This document shows positions 50,571-58,225 of a stretch of DNA of 64,000 nt, piece after piece. The notes under the pieces were generated by a model. The model searched no databases, was not told the DNA's origin, and saw only the letters and a program-made list of their open reading frames with translations. Position numbers and translations under genes: made by a program. The stretch comes from Nocardia mexicana NBRC 108244 (GTDB lineage Bacteria; Actinomycetota; Actinomycetes; Mycobacteriales; Mycobacteriaceae), in assembly GCF_001613165.1 (NCBI RefSeq), contig NZ_BDBV01000074.1, positions 1 to 64,000 on the forward strand, read 5' to 3'. How positions within the stretch are numbered: the first letter of the stretch is position 1; every line of letters begins with the position of its first letter.

Positions 50571-52139
50571 GTGTCGGCGCCCTTGGAAGCGGTCAAACAG
50601 ACCATGCGAACGCGCTGGCCGCTGTACCTCGCATCGACGCTGGCGGCCAACGCCTTCGGTGCGATTCTCGTGTACGCGTTCATTCAGTACGGCCTGCCCT
50701 CGCCGGAGGGCAGCCCGACCGGTGTGCGCCGCACCGGACTGCTGGTCCCGGTGACGGTCTTCGTGGTGGGCGGCGCGCTCAGCCTGGCCGCCGCGGCGCT
50801 GATGCTGCGGCCGGTGATGCGCTGGCAGCTGCGCGGCGGGCCGCCGAGCCGGCAGGAGCAGATGGCCGCGCTGCACGCGCCGCTGCGGCAGTCGATCGTG
50901 CACCTGGCGCTGTGGCTGGTCGGAGGCGCGGTGCTGGCCGCGACGATCATCGTGGACACCCCCGAGCTGGCGGGCGCGGTCATCGTCACCGAATGTATGG
51001 CCGCCACCATCGTGTTCGGGTTCACCTACATGCTCGGCGAGCGCATCATGCGCCCGGTCGCCGCGCACGCGCTGTCGACGGGGACCTTCGACCACACCCT
51101 CACCCCGGGCGTCGGCACCCGGATGGCGATGACCTGGGGTATGGGCACGTTCGCGCCGACCATCGCGATCGTGCTGCTGTGCGTCACCCAGATCACCTCG
51201 CAGGTGCAGTTCTCGGCGCGGTCGCTGGCGGTGTCGATCCTGCTGCTGTGCGGCGTGGTGATCATGCAGGCGCTGGCGCTGTCCATGCTGACCGGCTCCA
51301 GCATCTCCGATCCGGTGCGCCAGCTCTCGCGCGCGATCGACCGCGTGCAGGAGGGCGCGCGCGACGTGCAGGTGGAGGTGTTCGACGGCAGCGAGATCGG
51401 GCTGCTGCAGGTCGGGTTCAACCGCATGATGGACGAGGCCGCGCAGCGCCGCGAACTGCAGGAACTGTTCGGACAGCACGTCGGCGAGGAGGTCGCGCGG
51501 CGGGCGCTGGAATTCGGTACCGAGCTGGGCGGCGAAACGCGGTTCGTGGCCGTGCTGTTCGTGGATATGGTCGGCTCCACCGCCACCGCCGCCGAGCGGC
51601 CGCCGACCGAGGTGGTGAGCCTGCTCAACGAGTTCTTCCGGATCGTCGTCGACGTCGTCGACCGCAACAACGGCCTGATCAACAAGTTCGTCGGCGACGC
51701 CGCGCTGGCGATCTTCGGAGCGCCCCTGGACCGTCCCGACGCGCCGACCGCCGCGCTCACCGCGGCCCGCGAACTGCGCGAGGCGCTGCGCGAGGTGCCG
51801 GGCCTGGATATCGGCATCGGAGTCTCGGCGGGCCTGGCGGTCGCCGGGAATATCGGTGCCGCAAACCGATTCGAATACACCGTGATCGGGGATCCCGTCA
51901 ACGAGGCTTCCCGGCTCACCGAACTGGCCAAGGAGTATCCGGGCCGAGTGCTCGGCTCGGGCAGTGCGCTGTACTTCGCCGACGACCACGAGCAGCGGCA
52001 CTGGGAATCGGGCGACGAGGTGCAGCTGCGGGGCCGCCGCCGCAAGACCCGGCTGGCCTGGCCGAAACGCGCCGACGACCGGCCCGCCGAGGAGTCCGCG
52101 GAGGAATCCGAACGGCAGCCGGACACGGTGGTGGACTGA
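50571..52139 (+). CDS. Membrane-bound class III adenylate/guanylate cyclase
   Basis: The 522-residue cyclase starts at the GTG at 50571; the longer frame upstream is Arg-rich. Six membrane helices fill about residues 20-255. A HAMP-like linker follows (SISDPVRQLSRAIDRVQEGARDVQVEVFDGSEIGLLQVGFNRM). The cyclase homology domain contains metal-binding Asp332 in FVDMVGSTATA and Asp376 in KFVGDAALAIFGAP, and substrate-defining residues in the RFEYTVIGDPVNEASRL block. It probably makes cAMP in response to a membrane or lipid signal, like the mycobacterial six-helix HAMP cyclases. Confidence 0.92.
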   Translation: MSAPLEAVKQTMRTRWPLYLASTLAANAFGAILVYAFIQYGLPSPEGSPTGVRRTGLLVPVTVFVVGGALSLAAAALMLRPVMRWQLRGGPPSRQEQMAALHAPLRQSIVHLALWLVGGAVLAATIIVDTPELAGAVIVTECMAATIVFGFTYMLGERIMRPVAAHALSTGTFDHTLTPGVGTRMAMTWGMGTFAPTIAIVLLCVTQITSQVQFSARSLAVSILLLCGVVIMQALALSMLTGSSISDPVRQLSRAIDRVQEGARDVQVEVFDGSEIGLLQVGFNRMMDEAAQRRELQELFGQHVGEEVARRALEFGTELGGETRFVAVLFVDMVGSTATAAERPPTEVVSLLNEFFRIVVDVVDRNNGLINKFVGDAALAIFGAPLDRPDAPTAALTAARELREALREVPGLDIGIGVSAGLAVAGNIGAANRFEYTVIGDPVNEASRLTELAKEYPGRVLGSGSALYFADDHEQRHWESGDEVQLRGRRRKTRLAWPKRADDRPAEESAEESERQPDTVVD

Positions 52140-52218
52140 CCGGCCGAACGACCCCTGGGAAGCGCATCCCCGAAACGGGGGCTGCTCCTGCTATACGCCG
52201 TTGGTTAGGCTGACGGGC

Positions 52219-53388
52219 GTGAGGGCCCATGGTGAACTAGCCGGCGACCCGGGATCGCCTGCCGAACCGGGTCGTCGCGGGCGGTTTTGGTGGTTGAAAT
52301 GGGTTCTCGGGCTGGCCCTGTCGGCGCTGCTGATCGGCGAGGGCATCTATATGTGGCCCCGACTACACGAGTCGTGGCGCAGTCTCACGGAGATCCACTG
52401 GGGATGGGTCGCGGCCTGCATTCTGATGCAGGCGATATCGATGAGCGGCTTCGGCCGCATCCAGAAACAGCTGCTGTACGCCGGGGGCGTGCGCGTCAGT
52501 CAGCGCAAGTCCGTGGCGGTGGTGTACGGCGCCACCGCGATGTCGGTGACGCTGCCCGCGGGCCAGGTGTTCTCGACCGCCTTCACCTACCGCCAGACCC
52601 GGCGCTGGGGCGCGAGCCCGATCGTGGCGTCCTGGCAGCTGGTGATATCCGGCGTCGTCGCGGCGGCGGGCATGGTGCTGCTGGGCGTGGGCGGCGCGCT
52701 GCTGGCCGGTGACCAGGTCGGGCCGTGGAAGCTGGTGCTGCCGATCGCCGGCGTGATCGCGCTGGTGTGGGCGGGCAACTACATCTCCGGCAATCCGGGC
52801 TCGCTGGAGTCGCTGGCCCGCCGGATCCTGCACCTGGTCAATCGGATTCGGCGGCACCGGCTCGACGACGGCATGGACAAGGTGCACGAGATCCTGCACC
52901 AGCTCGAGTCGGTGGATCTCGGCCGCCGCGACGGCGTGATGGTCACGCTGTTCGCGTTGATGCACCGCCTCGGCGATGTGGCCTGCCTGGGCGCGGCCTG
53001 CTACGCCGTCGGCGCCGAACCGCGCTGGGCCGGGCTGCTGATCGCGTTCAGCGTGGGCAAGGCGGTCGCCACCATTCCGTTCGCCCCGGGCGGCATCGTC
53101 TATGTCGATGCCACGCTCTTCTACGCGCTCACCGCCGCCGCGGGGCTTCCGGCCTCGCAGGCGGTCGCCGCGGGTGTCATGTACCGGATGGTCAGCTTCA
53201 TCCTGGTCGCGATCATCGGGTGGATCGTGTTCGCGTTCCTGTTCCGCAAGCCGCAGGCCGAGGACGCCGAGTTCGAGAAGGAGTTCGAGCAGCGCTCGGC
53301 GATGCTGGCCGAACAGCGGCTGCTGAACGAGAAGCGGCCGCGGCCCGAGGACGATGGCGAGAGCGAGAGCAAAAGCGACGACACCTAG
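52219..53388 (+). CDS. YbhN-like integral membrane protein (lysylphosphatidylglycerol synthase TM family)
   Basis: The 389-residue protein starts at the GTG at 52219, shortly after a TTAGGCT promoter-like word. It has about eight hydrophobic helices. SVAVVYGATAMSVTLPAGQVFSTAFTYRQTRRWGASPIVASWQL and the late VGKAVATIPFAPGGIVYVDATLFYALTAAAGLP block are typical of the UPF0104/YbhN family, which includes flippase and lipid-modifying domains. The C terminus is a charged helix. M. tuberculosis has a comparable protein (Rv0204c) in the mmpL3 neighbourhood. The activity is unknown; a lipid-transfer role is possible. Confidence 0.85.
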   Translation: MRAHGELAGDPGSPAEPGRRGRFWWLKWVLGLALSALLIGEGIYMWPRLHESWRSLTEIHWGWVAACILMQAISMSGFGRIQKQLLYAGGVRVSQRKSVAVVYGATAMSVTLPAGQVFSTAFTYRQTRRWGASPIVASWQLVISGVVAAAGMVLLGVGGALLAGDQVGPWKLVLPIAGVIALVWAGNYISGNPGSLESLARRILHLVNRIRRHRLDDGMDKVHEILHQLESVDLGRRDGVMVTLFALMHRLGDVACLGAACYAVGAEPRWAGLLIAFSVGKAVATIPFAPGGIVYVDATLFYALTAAAGLPASQAVAAGVMYRMVSFILVAIIGWIVFAFLFRKPQAEDAEFEKEFEQRSAMLAEQRLLNEKRPRPEDDGESESKSDDT

Positions 53389-53425
53389 CCGCCGAGCTGC
53401 CCGTTCCCCGGATTACCCTGTCGGC

Positions 53426-53824
53426 GTGAAGAAACTGGTGCCGTTCGTGATCGACGCCCTGCTGGTGATCGTGTTCTGCGCGATCGGCCGGCGTAGCCAC
53501 CACGAGGCCGTCATCACCGGCCTATTACTCACCCTGTGGCCGTTCGGCACCGGACTCGTCGTCGGCTGGCTGTTGGCGGCGTGGATCGGGGCACGCGGGG
53601 AAATCACCGCCGCGCTGCGGCGCTTCGACGCTTGGGCGCTGTGGCCGACGGGCGTCGTGGTGTGGCTGTCCACCCTGATCATCGGCATGGCTATGCGTGT
53701 GGTCAGCGGTCAGGGCACCGCGGGAAGCTTCATCGTGGTCGCCGCCACGGTGCTGGCACTGTTCCTGCTCGGCTGGCGAGCGGCCTGGCGAGCCCTGGTC
53801 CCGGCCAAAAGCATGCCGGGATGA
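53426..53824 (+). CDS. DUF3054 membrane protein
   Basis: The 132-residue protein has four predicted membrane helices (FVIDALLVIVFCAIGRRSHH at the start, then LLLTLWPFGTGLVVGWLLAAW, LWPTGVVVWLSTLIIGMAMR and FIVVAATVLALFLLGW), the DUF3054 layout. The start is the GTG at 53426, 38 bases after the YbhN-like gene. Oddly, its last eight codons and its stop (VPAKSMPG-stop) are supplied by a dispersed repeat hairpin at 53799-53821, so the natural C terminus has probably been replaced or extended. The function is unknown. Confidence 0.82.
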   Translation: MKKLVPFVIDALLVIVFCAIGRRSHHEAVITGLLLTLWPFGTGLVVGWLLAAWIGARGEITAALRRFDAWALWPTGVVVWLSTLIIGMAMRVVSGQGTAGSFIVVAATVLALFLLGWRAAWRALVPAKSMPG

Positions 53825-53930
53825 CGAGGCGTTCATGCCGGGGATGACGAGGCGTTCATGGCGGGGATGACGAGGCGTTCATGGCGCGATGACCCTGGAC
53901 ATCTCATGCCGGGATGACGAGGGACGTTGA
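53799..53930 (-). repeat. Tandem array of about 22-25-bp units ending in the shared hairpin
   Basis: Units begin with ATGCCGGGATGACGAGGCGTTC-like sequence at 53813, 53835, 53858, 53881 and 53906 (periods 22, 23, 23, 25), the fourth being degenerate. At the left end is a 23-bp hairpin, 53799-53821, with arms TCCCGGC and GCCGGGA. It is identical at all 23 positions to the minus-strand reading of 57141-57163. On the minus strand the order is array then hairpin, as in the other two loci. It lies between convergent genes. Confidence 0.85.
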
Positions 53931-53948
53931 TACCGGACGACGAGGGAG

Positions 53949-55625
53949 TTACTGGTCGGGGGCGGCCAGTGACTGGAGCATGCGGGAGGCCATGCGGGAG
54001 GTGGCGTCGCCGCTGTCGGCGTTGTCGATGTGGATGGCGAAGGCCAGGTCGCCCATGTTCGCCAGCAGCCAGCCGCTCGTGCCCGCGGTCGCCGCGTAGG
54101 CGGTGACCCCGGCGTACCGGCGCAGCGAGGCCAGCTCCGGGCCCCCGGCGGCATCGTCGGTCAGCATGCGGCGCAGCTGCTGGAGCACGTCGTCGGGCAG
54201 CGGCGTCAATTCCGCCTCGGTGGTGGACGGGCGGCCGATCTCGATCATCGGCGGCGCCACCCCGCCGCGGGAGATGGCCGCCGCGGCGATGGCCATCCCG
54301 AACGGACTGGCCAGGATCGGGTCGGCGCTGCCCTGCCGCACCTGCTCGACCCCGCGCCCGCCGATCGGCAGCCGGCCCGTGGTCTGGTCGAGTCCGGGCA
54401 CCTTGAAGCCGATGCCGACGCCGAGCATGGCCGCCCCCTCGGCCGCATCCTGCACCGAGACGTCCTGCGGCGCCTTCTTCTTGGTGATGGCCGCGACCTG
54501 CTTGAACAGCTCGGTGGTGCCGCCCGCCGGATAGGCGCCGGTGAAGGCGACCGCCCCCTGTTCGGTGGCGTAGGTGTTCTGTGCGGCGGCGACGACCGCG
54601 CCGGTGGAGGGCTGAATCGCCACGATCGATGCCGGGGTGCCCGCGCTGACCACCGCGTCCTCCGCGGCGCGCTGCAGTTTCTGATCCAGCGTCGAGGCGA
54701 CATCCGGACCGGGCGGGCCCTGCTGACCGGCGAGCTGGGTGACGGGCCGGCCGTCGGCCTCGAACAGCTTCACGCCCCAGCCCGCGTGCTGATCCCGGTT
54801 CTCCTGCCACACCTTGCGTAAGCCGTCGAGCATCGGGGACCAGATCCGGCGGTCGGTCACGATCAGCCGCGGCTGCTTCTCCAGCACCACGCCGGGGATC
54901 GGGGCCATTCGCGGTTCCAGGATCGCGAAATCGTCCTCGCGCAGCTGGACCGCGACGACCGGCTTACCCTGCGAGGTCGACAGCTGCTGCATCAGCGACG
55001 GCCCGGTGATCAGCGGCGCGACCGGGGCGATGGCATCGGCCAGGGCATTGGTCGAGGCCACCGGGTCGGGTAGCTTCGCCGGATCCAGCTTCACGACGTT
55101 GATCACCTGCTCGGTCATCAGCGTGTTGCCCGCGTTGTCGTTGACCTTCGGCGGCGGCGCGTCGGTGCGCACCAGCTTGACGCCGCGCTGGTTGTTCAGC
55201 TGCGGCACCACCACGCTGGGCTCCCAGGAGATTCGCCAGCCGATCGCGAGCTTGCGGATCGAGCCCTGCAGATCGTAGGTCCAGTCCTTGCCGGGGCCGA
55301 AGTTCCAGTTGGCCTTCAGGTTGAACATGGCCGAGTTGTCGTCCAGGCCGATGTACTGGGCCAGTTGATAATCGGGTTTGCCGGGATTGAGCCCGTCGAA
55401 CACCTTCGACAGGGTGGCCTCGGCGCCGTTGGGGTATGAGGTCAGCTGGGCGGCGCCGTTCGCGTCCTTGTCGTCCAGCAGCTGGGTGAACTTCTTGACG
55501 ACGGCCTCGGGGCTGTTCGGCTTGTCGTTCAAGCCGCACGATCCCGTCACGATCGCCAGGACGATCGCGCCCGCAACCGCCACTGCGCCCCGAACGCGAA
55601 TGCGGCGGGATCCCCACACATCCAT
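53949..55625 (-). CDS. Penicillin-binding-protein-like lipoprotein with lost catalytic motifs
   Basis: The protein has 558 residues, with a lipobox (IVTGSCGLND) giving a lipidated Cys. Residues about 35-150 are an NTF2-like (MecA_N) domain, followed by a dimerisation domain and a transpeptidase-like domain. The active-site helix reads YPAGGTTELFK. Compared with the family YPPGSTFK, the serine is Gly369 and the lysine Glu372. The segment that should carry S-x-N is missing, and the KTG region near residue 513 reads TAGTSGW. The fold is otherwise recognisable (LASPFGMAIAAAAI). It therefore looks like a non-catalytic paralogue of mycobacterial Rv2864c-type proteins, perhaps a scaffold or ligand sensor at the outer face of the membrane. 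Confidence 0.82.
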   Translation of the reverse strand: MDVWGSRRIRVRGAVAVAGAIVLAIVTGSCGLNDKPNSPEAVVKKFTQLLDDKDANGAAQLTSYPNGAEATLSKVFDGLNPGKPDYQLAQYIGLDDNSAMFNLKANWNFGPGKDWTYDLQGSIRKLAIGWRISWEPSVVVPQLNNQRGVKLVRTDAPPPKVNDNAGNTLMTEQVINVVKLDPAKLPDPVASTNALADAIAPVAPLITGPSLMQQLSTSQGKPVVAVQLREDDFAILEPRMAPIPGVVLEKQPRLIVTDRRIWSPMLDGLRKVWQENRDQHAGWGVKLFEADGRPVTQLAGQQGPPGPDVASTLDQKLQRAAEDAVVSAGTPASIVAIQPSTGAVVAAAQNTYATEQGAVAFTGAYPAGGTTELFKQVAAITKKKAPQDVSVQDAAEGAAMLGVGIGFKVPGLDQTTGRLPIGGRGVEQVRQGSADPILASPFGMAIAAAAISRGGVAPPMIEIGRPSTTEAELTPLPDDVLQQLRRMLTDDAAGGPELASLRRYAGVTAYAATAGTSGWLLANMGDLAFAIHIDNADSGDATSRMASRMLQSLAAPDQ

Positions 55626-55857
55626 ATCGCCCACTCTTCACTCTTGTCACTCCAGCAACAAGACCAACGGTACCCGAAAAGAACTGACCCGGCGCCGGGT
55701 TGGCGCCGTCCGCATTCTCCATGCTCAGCACCAGAATAATGCCCAAATCGCGACATCCTATGCAGCACCCGCGAAATCGTTAGCCGTGTTCACTGTGCGG
55801 CCGTCCCGGAACCGTTCTCCGAGAGCGGAATTCGATCTCGGCAAATCGGCGTAATCT

Positions 55858-55873
55858 TGTAATCACTGTTACA
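55858..55873. promoter_or_regulatory. Candidate operator upstream of the 202-residue gene
   Basis: TGTAA-TCACTG-TTACA is a palindrome with five-base arms directly after a TAATCT that could be a -10 element. It ends 28 bases before the start codon, a position where a bound dimer would block transcription. No regulator is identified. Confidence 0.4.
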
Positions 55874-55901
55874 GCCCATGGAAAGTAAGCGAGGTAGCAC
55901 C

Positions 55902-56510
55902 ATGAGGCACGGAATGCGCGGCCGGGGATTCGGCCGCCCGGGCGGTTGGCAGCAGGCCGATCTGCCGGACGCCGCCGAGGCGCCGGACTGGTTCGCCGGG
56001 AGGTTGCCGAGCGAATGGTTCAGCGGGACGCCGACGATCGAGATCGACCGGGACGAGATCGTCGTCATCGGCGAGTTGCCGATCCCGAAGGGGGATTCGG
56101 CGGCGGAGAGCGAGGCCCCGGCCGACAGCGATCAGCCGACCGAGGAGGTCCCCCGGGCCACCAAGGAGGGGCTCGTCGCCCGCTTCCGCGAGTCCACCCG
56201 CCCCGCCCGCATGCAGATCGCGCAGGAGGCGCAGGCCCGGTTCGGCCGCAGCGTCGCCTGGGGCGTGTCGGTGGACGGGGAGCGGATCCTGTTCACCCAC
56301 TTGGCGGTTCCGGTCATGACCCGGCTGCGTCAGCCGGAGCGCAAGGTCCTGGACACGCTGGTGGACGCCGGGGTGGCGCGGTCCCGCGCCGACGCCCTGG
56401 CCTGGACGGTGAAGCTGGCCGGCGAGCACGCCGAGGAATGGCTCGAGGAGCTGCGCACGGCGATGCGCAAGGTCGACGACCTGCGCGCCGAGGGGCCGCG
56501 CGGGCTGTAA
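55902..56510 (+). CDS. Conserved actinobacterial protein of unknown function
   Basis: The 202-residue protein starts at the ATG at 55902, which has GAGG at good spacing; an ATG at 55878 would add eight residues. The N-terminal half has DWFAGRLPSEWFSGTPTIEIDRDEIVVIGELP, then an acidic linker. The C-terminal half is helical and ends in VMTRLRQPERKVLDTLVDAGVARSRADALAWTVKLAGEHAEEWLEELRTAM. That last block looks like a ribbon-helix-helix-type association motif and is strongly conserved in proteins I remember from streptomycetes and mycobacteria. aroQ follows 29 bases downstream. The function is unknown. Confidence 0.8.
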   Translation: MRHGMRGRGFGRPGGWQQADLPDAAEAPDWFAGRLPSEWFSGTPTIEIDRDEIVVIGELPIPKGDSAAESEAPADSDQPTEEVPRATKEGLVARFRESTRPARMQIAQEAQARFGRSVAWGVSVDGERILFTHLAVPVMTRLRQPERKVLDTLVDAGVARSRADALAWTVKLAGEHAEEWLEELRTAMRKVDDLRAEGPRGL

Positions 56511-56539
56511 CCGGCCGTCACAGCGATAGGGTGTCCGGC

Positions 56540-56971
56540 ATGGCACCGATCCTCGTGCTCAACGGCCCGAACCTGAACATGCTGGGCACCCGGCAGCCCG
56601 AGGTGTACGGCTCGGAGACCCTCGACGACGTCGTCGAGCTGTGCCGCAGCACGGCCGCCCGGTTCGACCGGGAGATCAGCGCGTTCCAGTCCAATTCCGA
56701 AGGGGCGCTCATCGATCGGATCCATGCCGCGCGCGGCGCGGTGTCCGGCATCGTGATCAACCCGGGCGGCCTCACCCACACCTCGGTGGCCCTGCGGGAT
56801 GCGCTGGTCATCCCGGAGGCGCCGCTCGTGGAGGTGCATATCTCGAACGTGCACGCCCGCGAGGAATTCCGGCACCACTCCTACATCTCCCCCATCGCCA
56901 CCGCCGTGATCGCGGGCATGGGGGTGCGGGGATACGCGGCCGCCGTCGAATTCCTCTGCACGCGAACGTAG
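56540..56971 (+). CDS. aroQ: 3-dehydroquinate dehydratase, type II
   Basis: The 143-residue protein is the usual length for the dodecameric type II enzyme. Diagnostic blocks are VLNGPNLNMLGTRQPEVYG (catalytic Tyr and Arg region), FQSNSEGALIDRIH, INPGGLTHTSVALRDAL and VEVHISNVHAREEFRHHSY (catalytic His). It removes water from 3-dehydroquinate to give 3-dehydroshikimate in the shikimate pathway. It is away from the other aro genes here and probably shares a transcript with the 202-residue gene upstream. A short tandem-repeat array follows it. Confidence 0.95.
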   Translation: MAPILVLNGPNLNMLGTRQPEVYGSETLDDVVELCRSTAARFDREISAFQSNSEGALIDRIHAARGAVSGIVINPGGLTHTSVALRDALVIPEAPLVEVHISNVHAREEFRHHSYISPIATAVIAGMGVRGYAAAVEFLCTRT

Positions 56972-56994
56972 TTCGGGCGCCGGGAACGCCCGCC

Positions 56995-57204
56995 ATCCCG
57001 GCACGCCCGCCTGTCCCGGCACGCCCTTCCTCACAGTCCCGGCACGCCCGTCACCGTCCCGGCACGCCCGTCACCGTCCCGGCACGCCCCTCACCGTCCC
57101 GGCACGCCCCGCGCTGTCCCGGCACGCCCTTCTTTGCATTCCCGGCATGCTTTTGGCCGGGATCCACTGCCGCGGGTGGCTTCCGGCCGAGAGCGTGCCG
57201 GAAA
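56995..57204 (+). repeat. Tandem array of about 20-bp units ending in the shared hairpin
   Basis: The core TCCCGGCACGCC begins at 56997, 57015, 57038, 57058, 57078, 57098 and 57118, with a last TCCCGGCATGC at 57141. Four consecutive periods are exactly 20. The spacer here (CGTCACCG-like) differs from the other arrays. The last core is one arm of a 23-bp hairpin (57141-57163, arms TCCCGGC/GCCGGGA). A second small hairpin, TTCCGGC...GCCGGAA, follows at 57182-57204. It lies between aroQ and the ABC transporter genes, all transcribed rightward. Confidence 0.88.
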
Positions 57205-57292
57205 TGCACATGGTCGCGCCGTAATTCCCTTGTTCGTCCCAAAATGTAGTAGGTATGCTACGGCCCATCCTGGAATTACTACGGAGGGCAGG

Positions 57293-58225
57293 ATGACGGT
57301 AGGCGAGGAAGTCGTACTCGACGTCCAAGGACTGCGGATGCGGTACGGCACCCGAGATGTATTGCAGGACGTGACTTTCCAGGCCCGCAGCGGCGAGGTC
57401 CTGGTGCTGCTGGGCCCCAACGGCGCGGGCAAGACCACCACCATCGAGATCCTGGAGGGCTTCCGGATGCGCTCGACGGGGGAGGTGTCGGTGCTCGGCA
57501 CCGATCCCGCGCACGGCGACGAGGCCTGGCGGGCGCGCATGGGGGTGGTACTGCAGTCCTGGCGCGATCACGGCCGCTGGCGGGTGCGGGAGCTGCTGTC
57601 CAATCTGGGCTCGTACTACGGCCCGTATTCGACACCGGCGATCCGGCGCCCGTGGGACACCGACGAGCTGATCGCGGCGGTGGGGCTGACGGAGCAGTCC
57701 GGCGCCAAGGTCAGCAGCCTGTCCGGCGGCCAGCGCCGCCGCCTGGACGTGGCCATCGGCATCGTGGGGCGGCCGGAGCTGCTGTTCCTCGACGAGCCCA
57801 CCGCCGGTTTCGATCCGCAGGCGCGCCGCGAATTCCACGATCTGATGCACCGGCTCGCCGACGACGAGCAGACCACGATCATGCTCACCACGCACGATCT
57901 CGACGAGGCGGAGAAGCTCGCCGACCGGATCCTCGTGCTGGCGGGCGGGCGCATCATCGCCGACGGCTCGGCCGACGAGCTGTCGCGGCGCATCGCGGGC
58001 GAGGCCGAGATCAAGTGGACCCGGGACGGGCAGCGCTTCGTGCACACCACCACCGAGTCGACCAAGTTCGTCTACGAGCTGTTCAAGCAGTACGGCGAGG
58101 ACATCGGCGAACTCGAGGTGCGGCGCGCCTCGCTGGAGGACACCTACATGACGCTGGTGCAGCGCTTCGAAACCGGCCAGGGCGAGGACGCCGAGATCCA
58201 CACCCTCGAGGAGGTCACCCGATGA
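57293..58225 (+). CDS. ABC transporter ATP-binding protein (drug/lipid exporter type)
   Basis: The 310-residue ATPase contains Walker A GPNGAGKTTT near residue 45, the signature LSGGQRRRLDVAIG, Walker B LLFLDEPTAGFDPQARREF and the switch His in LTTHDLDEAE. The C-terminal 80 residues (DGSADELSRRIAGEAEIKWTRDG...) form the extra domain typical of DrrA/CcmA-like exporters. The ATG at 57293 has a strong GGAGGGCAGG before it. Its end overlaps the permease start by four bases (ATGA). The substrate is unknown; drug or lipid export is usual for the family. Confidence 0.93.
   Translation: MTVGEEVVLDVQGLRMRYGTRDVLQDVTFQARSGEVLVLLGPNGAGKTTTIEILEGFRMRSTGEVSVLGTDPAHGDEAWRARMGVVLQSWRDHGRWRVRELLSNLGSYYGPYSTPAIRRPWDTDELIAAVGLTEQSGAKVSSLSGGQRRRLDVAIGIVGRPELLFLDEPTAGFDPQARREFHDLMHRLADDEQTTIMLTTHDLDEAEKLADRILVLAGGRIIADGSADELSRRIAGEAEIKWTRDGQRFVHTTTESTKFVYELFKQYGEDIGELEVRRASLEDTYMTLVQRFETGQGEDAEIHTLEEVTR

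Noticed and set aside
52200..52220. Second iron box near the YbhN-like gene (TTGGTTAGGCTGAC)
   Set aside because: Only one half matches the consensus; the other half is unrelated, so it is more likely part of an ordinary promoter.
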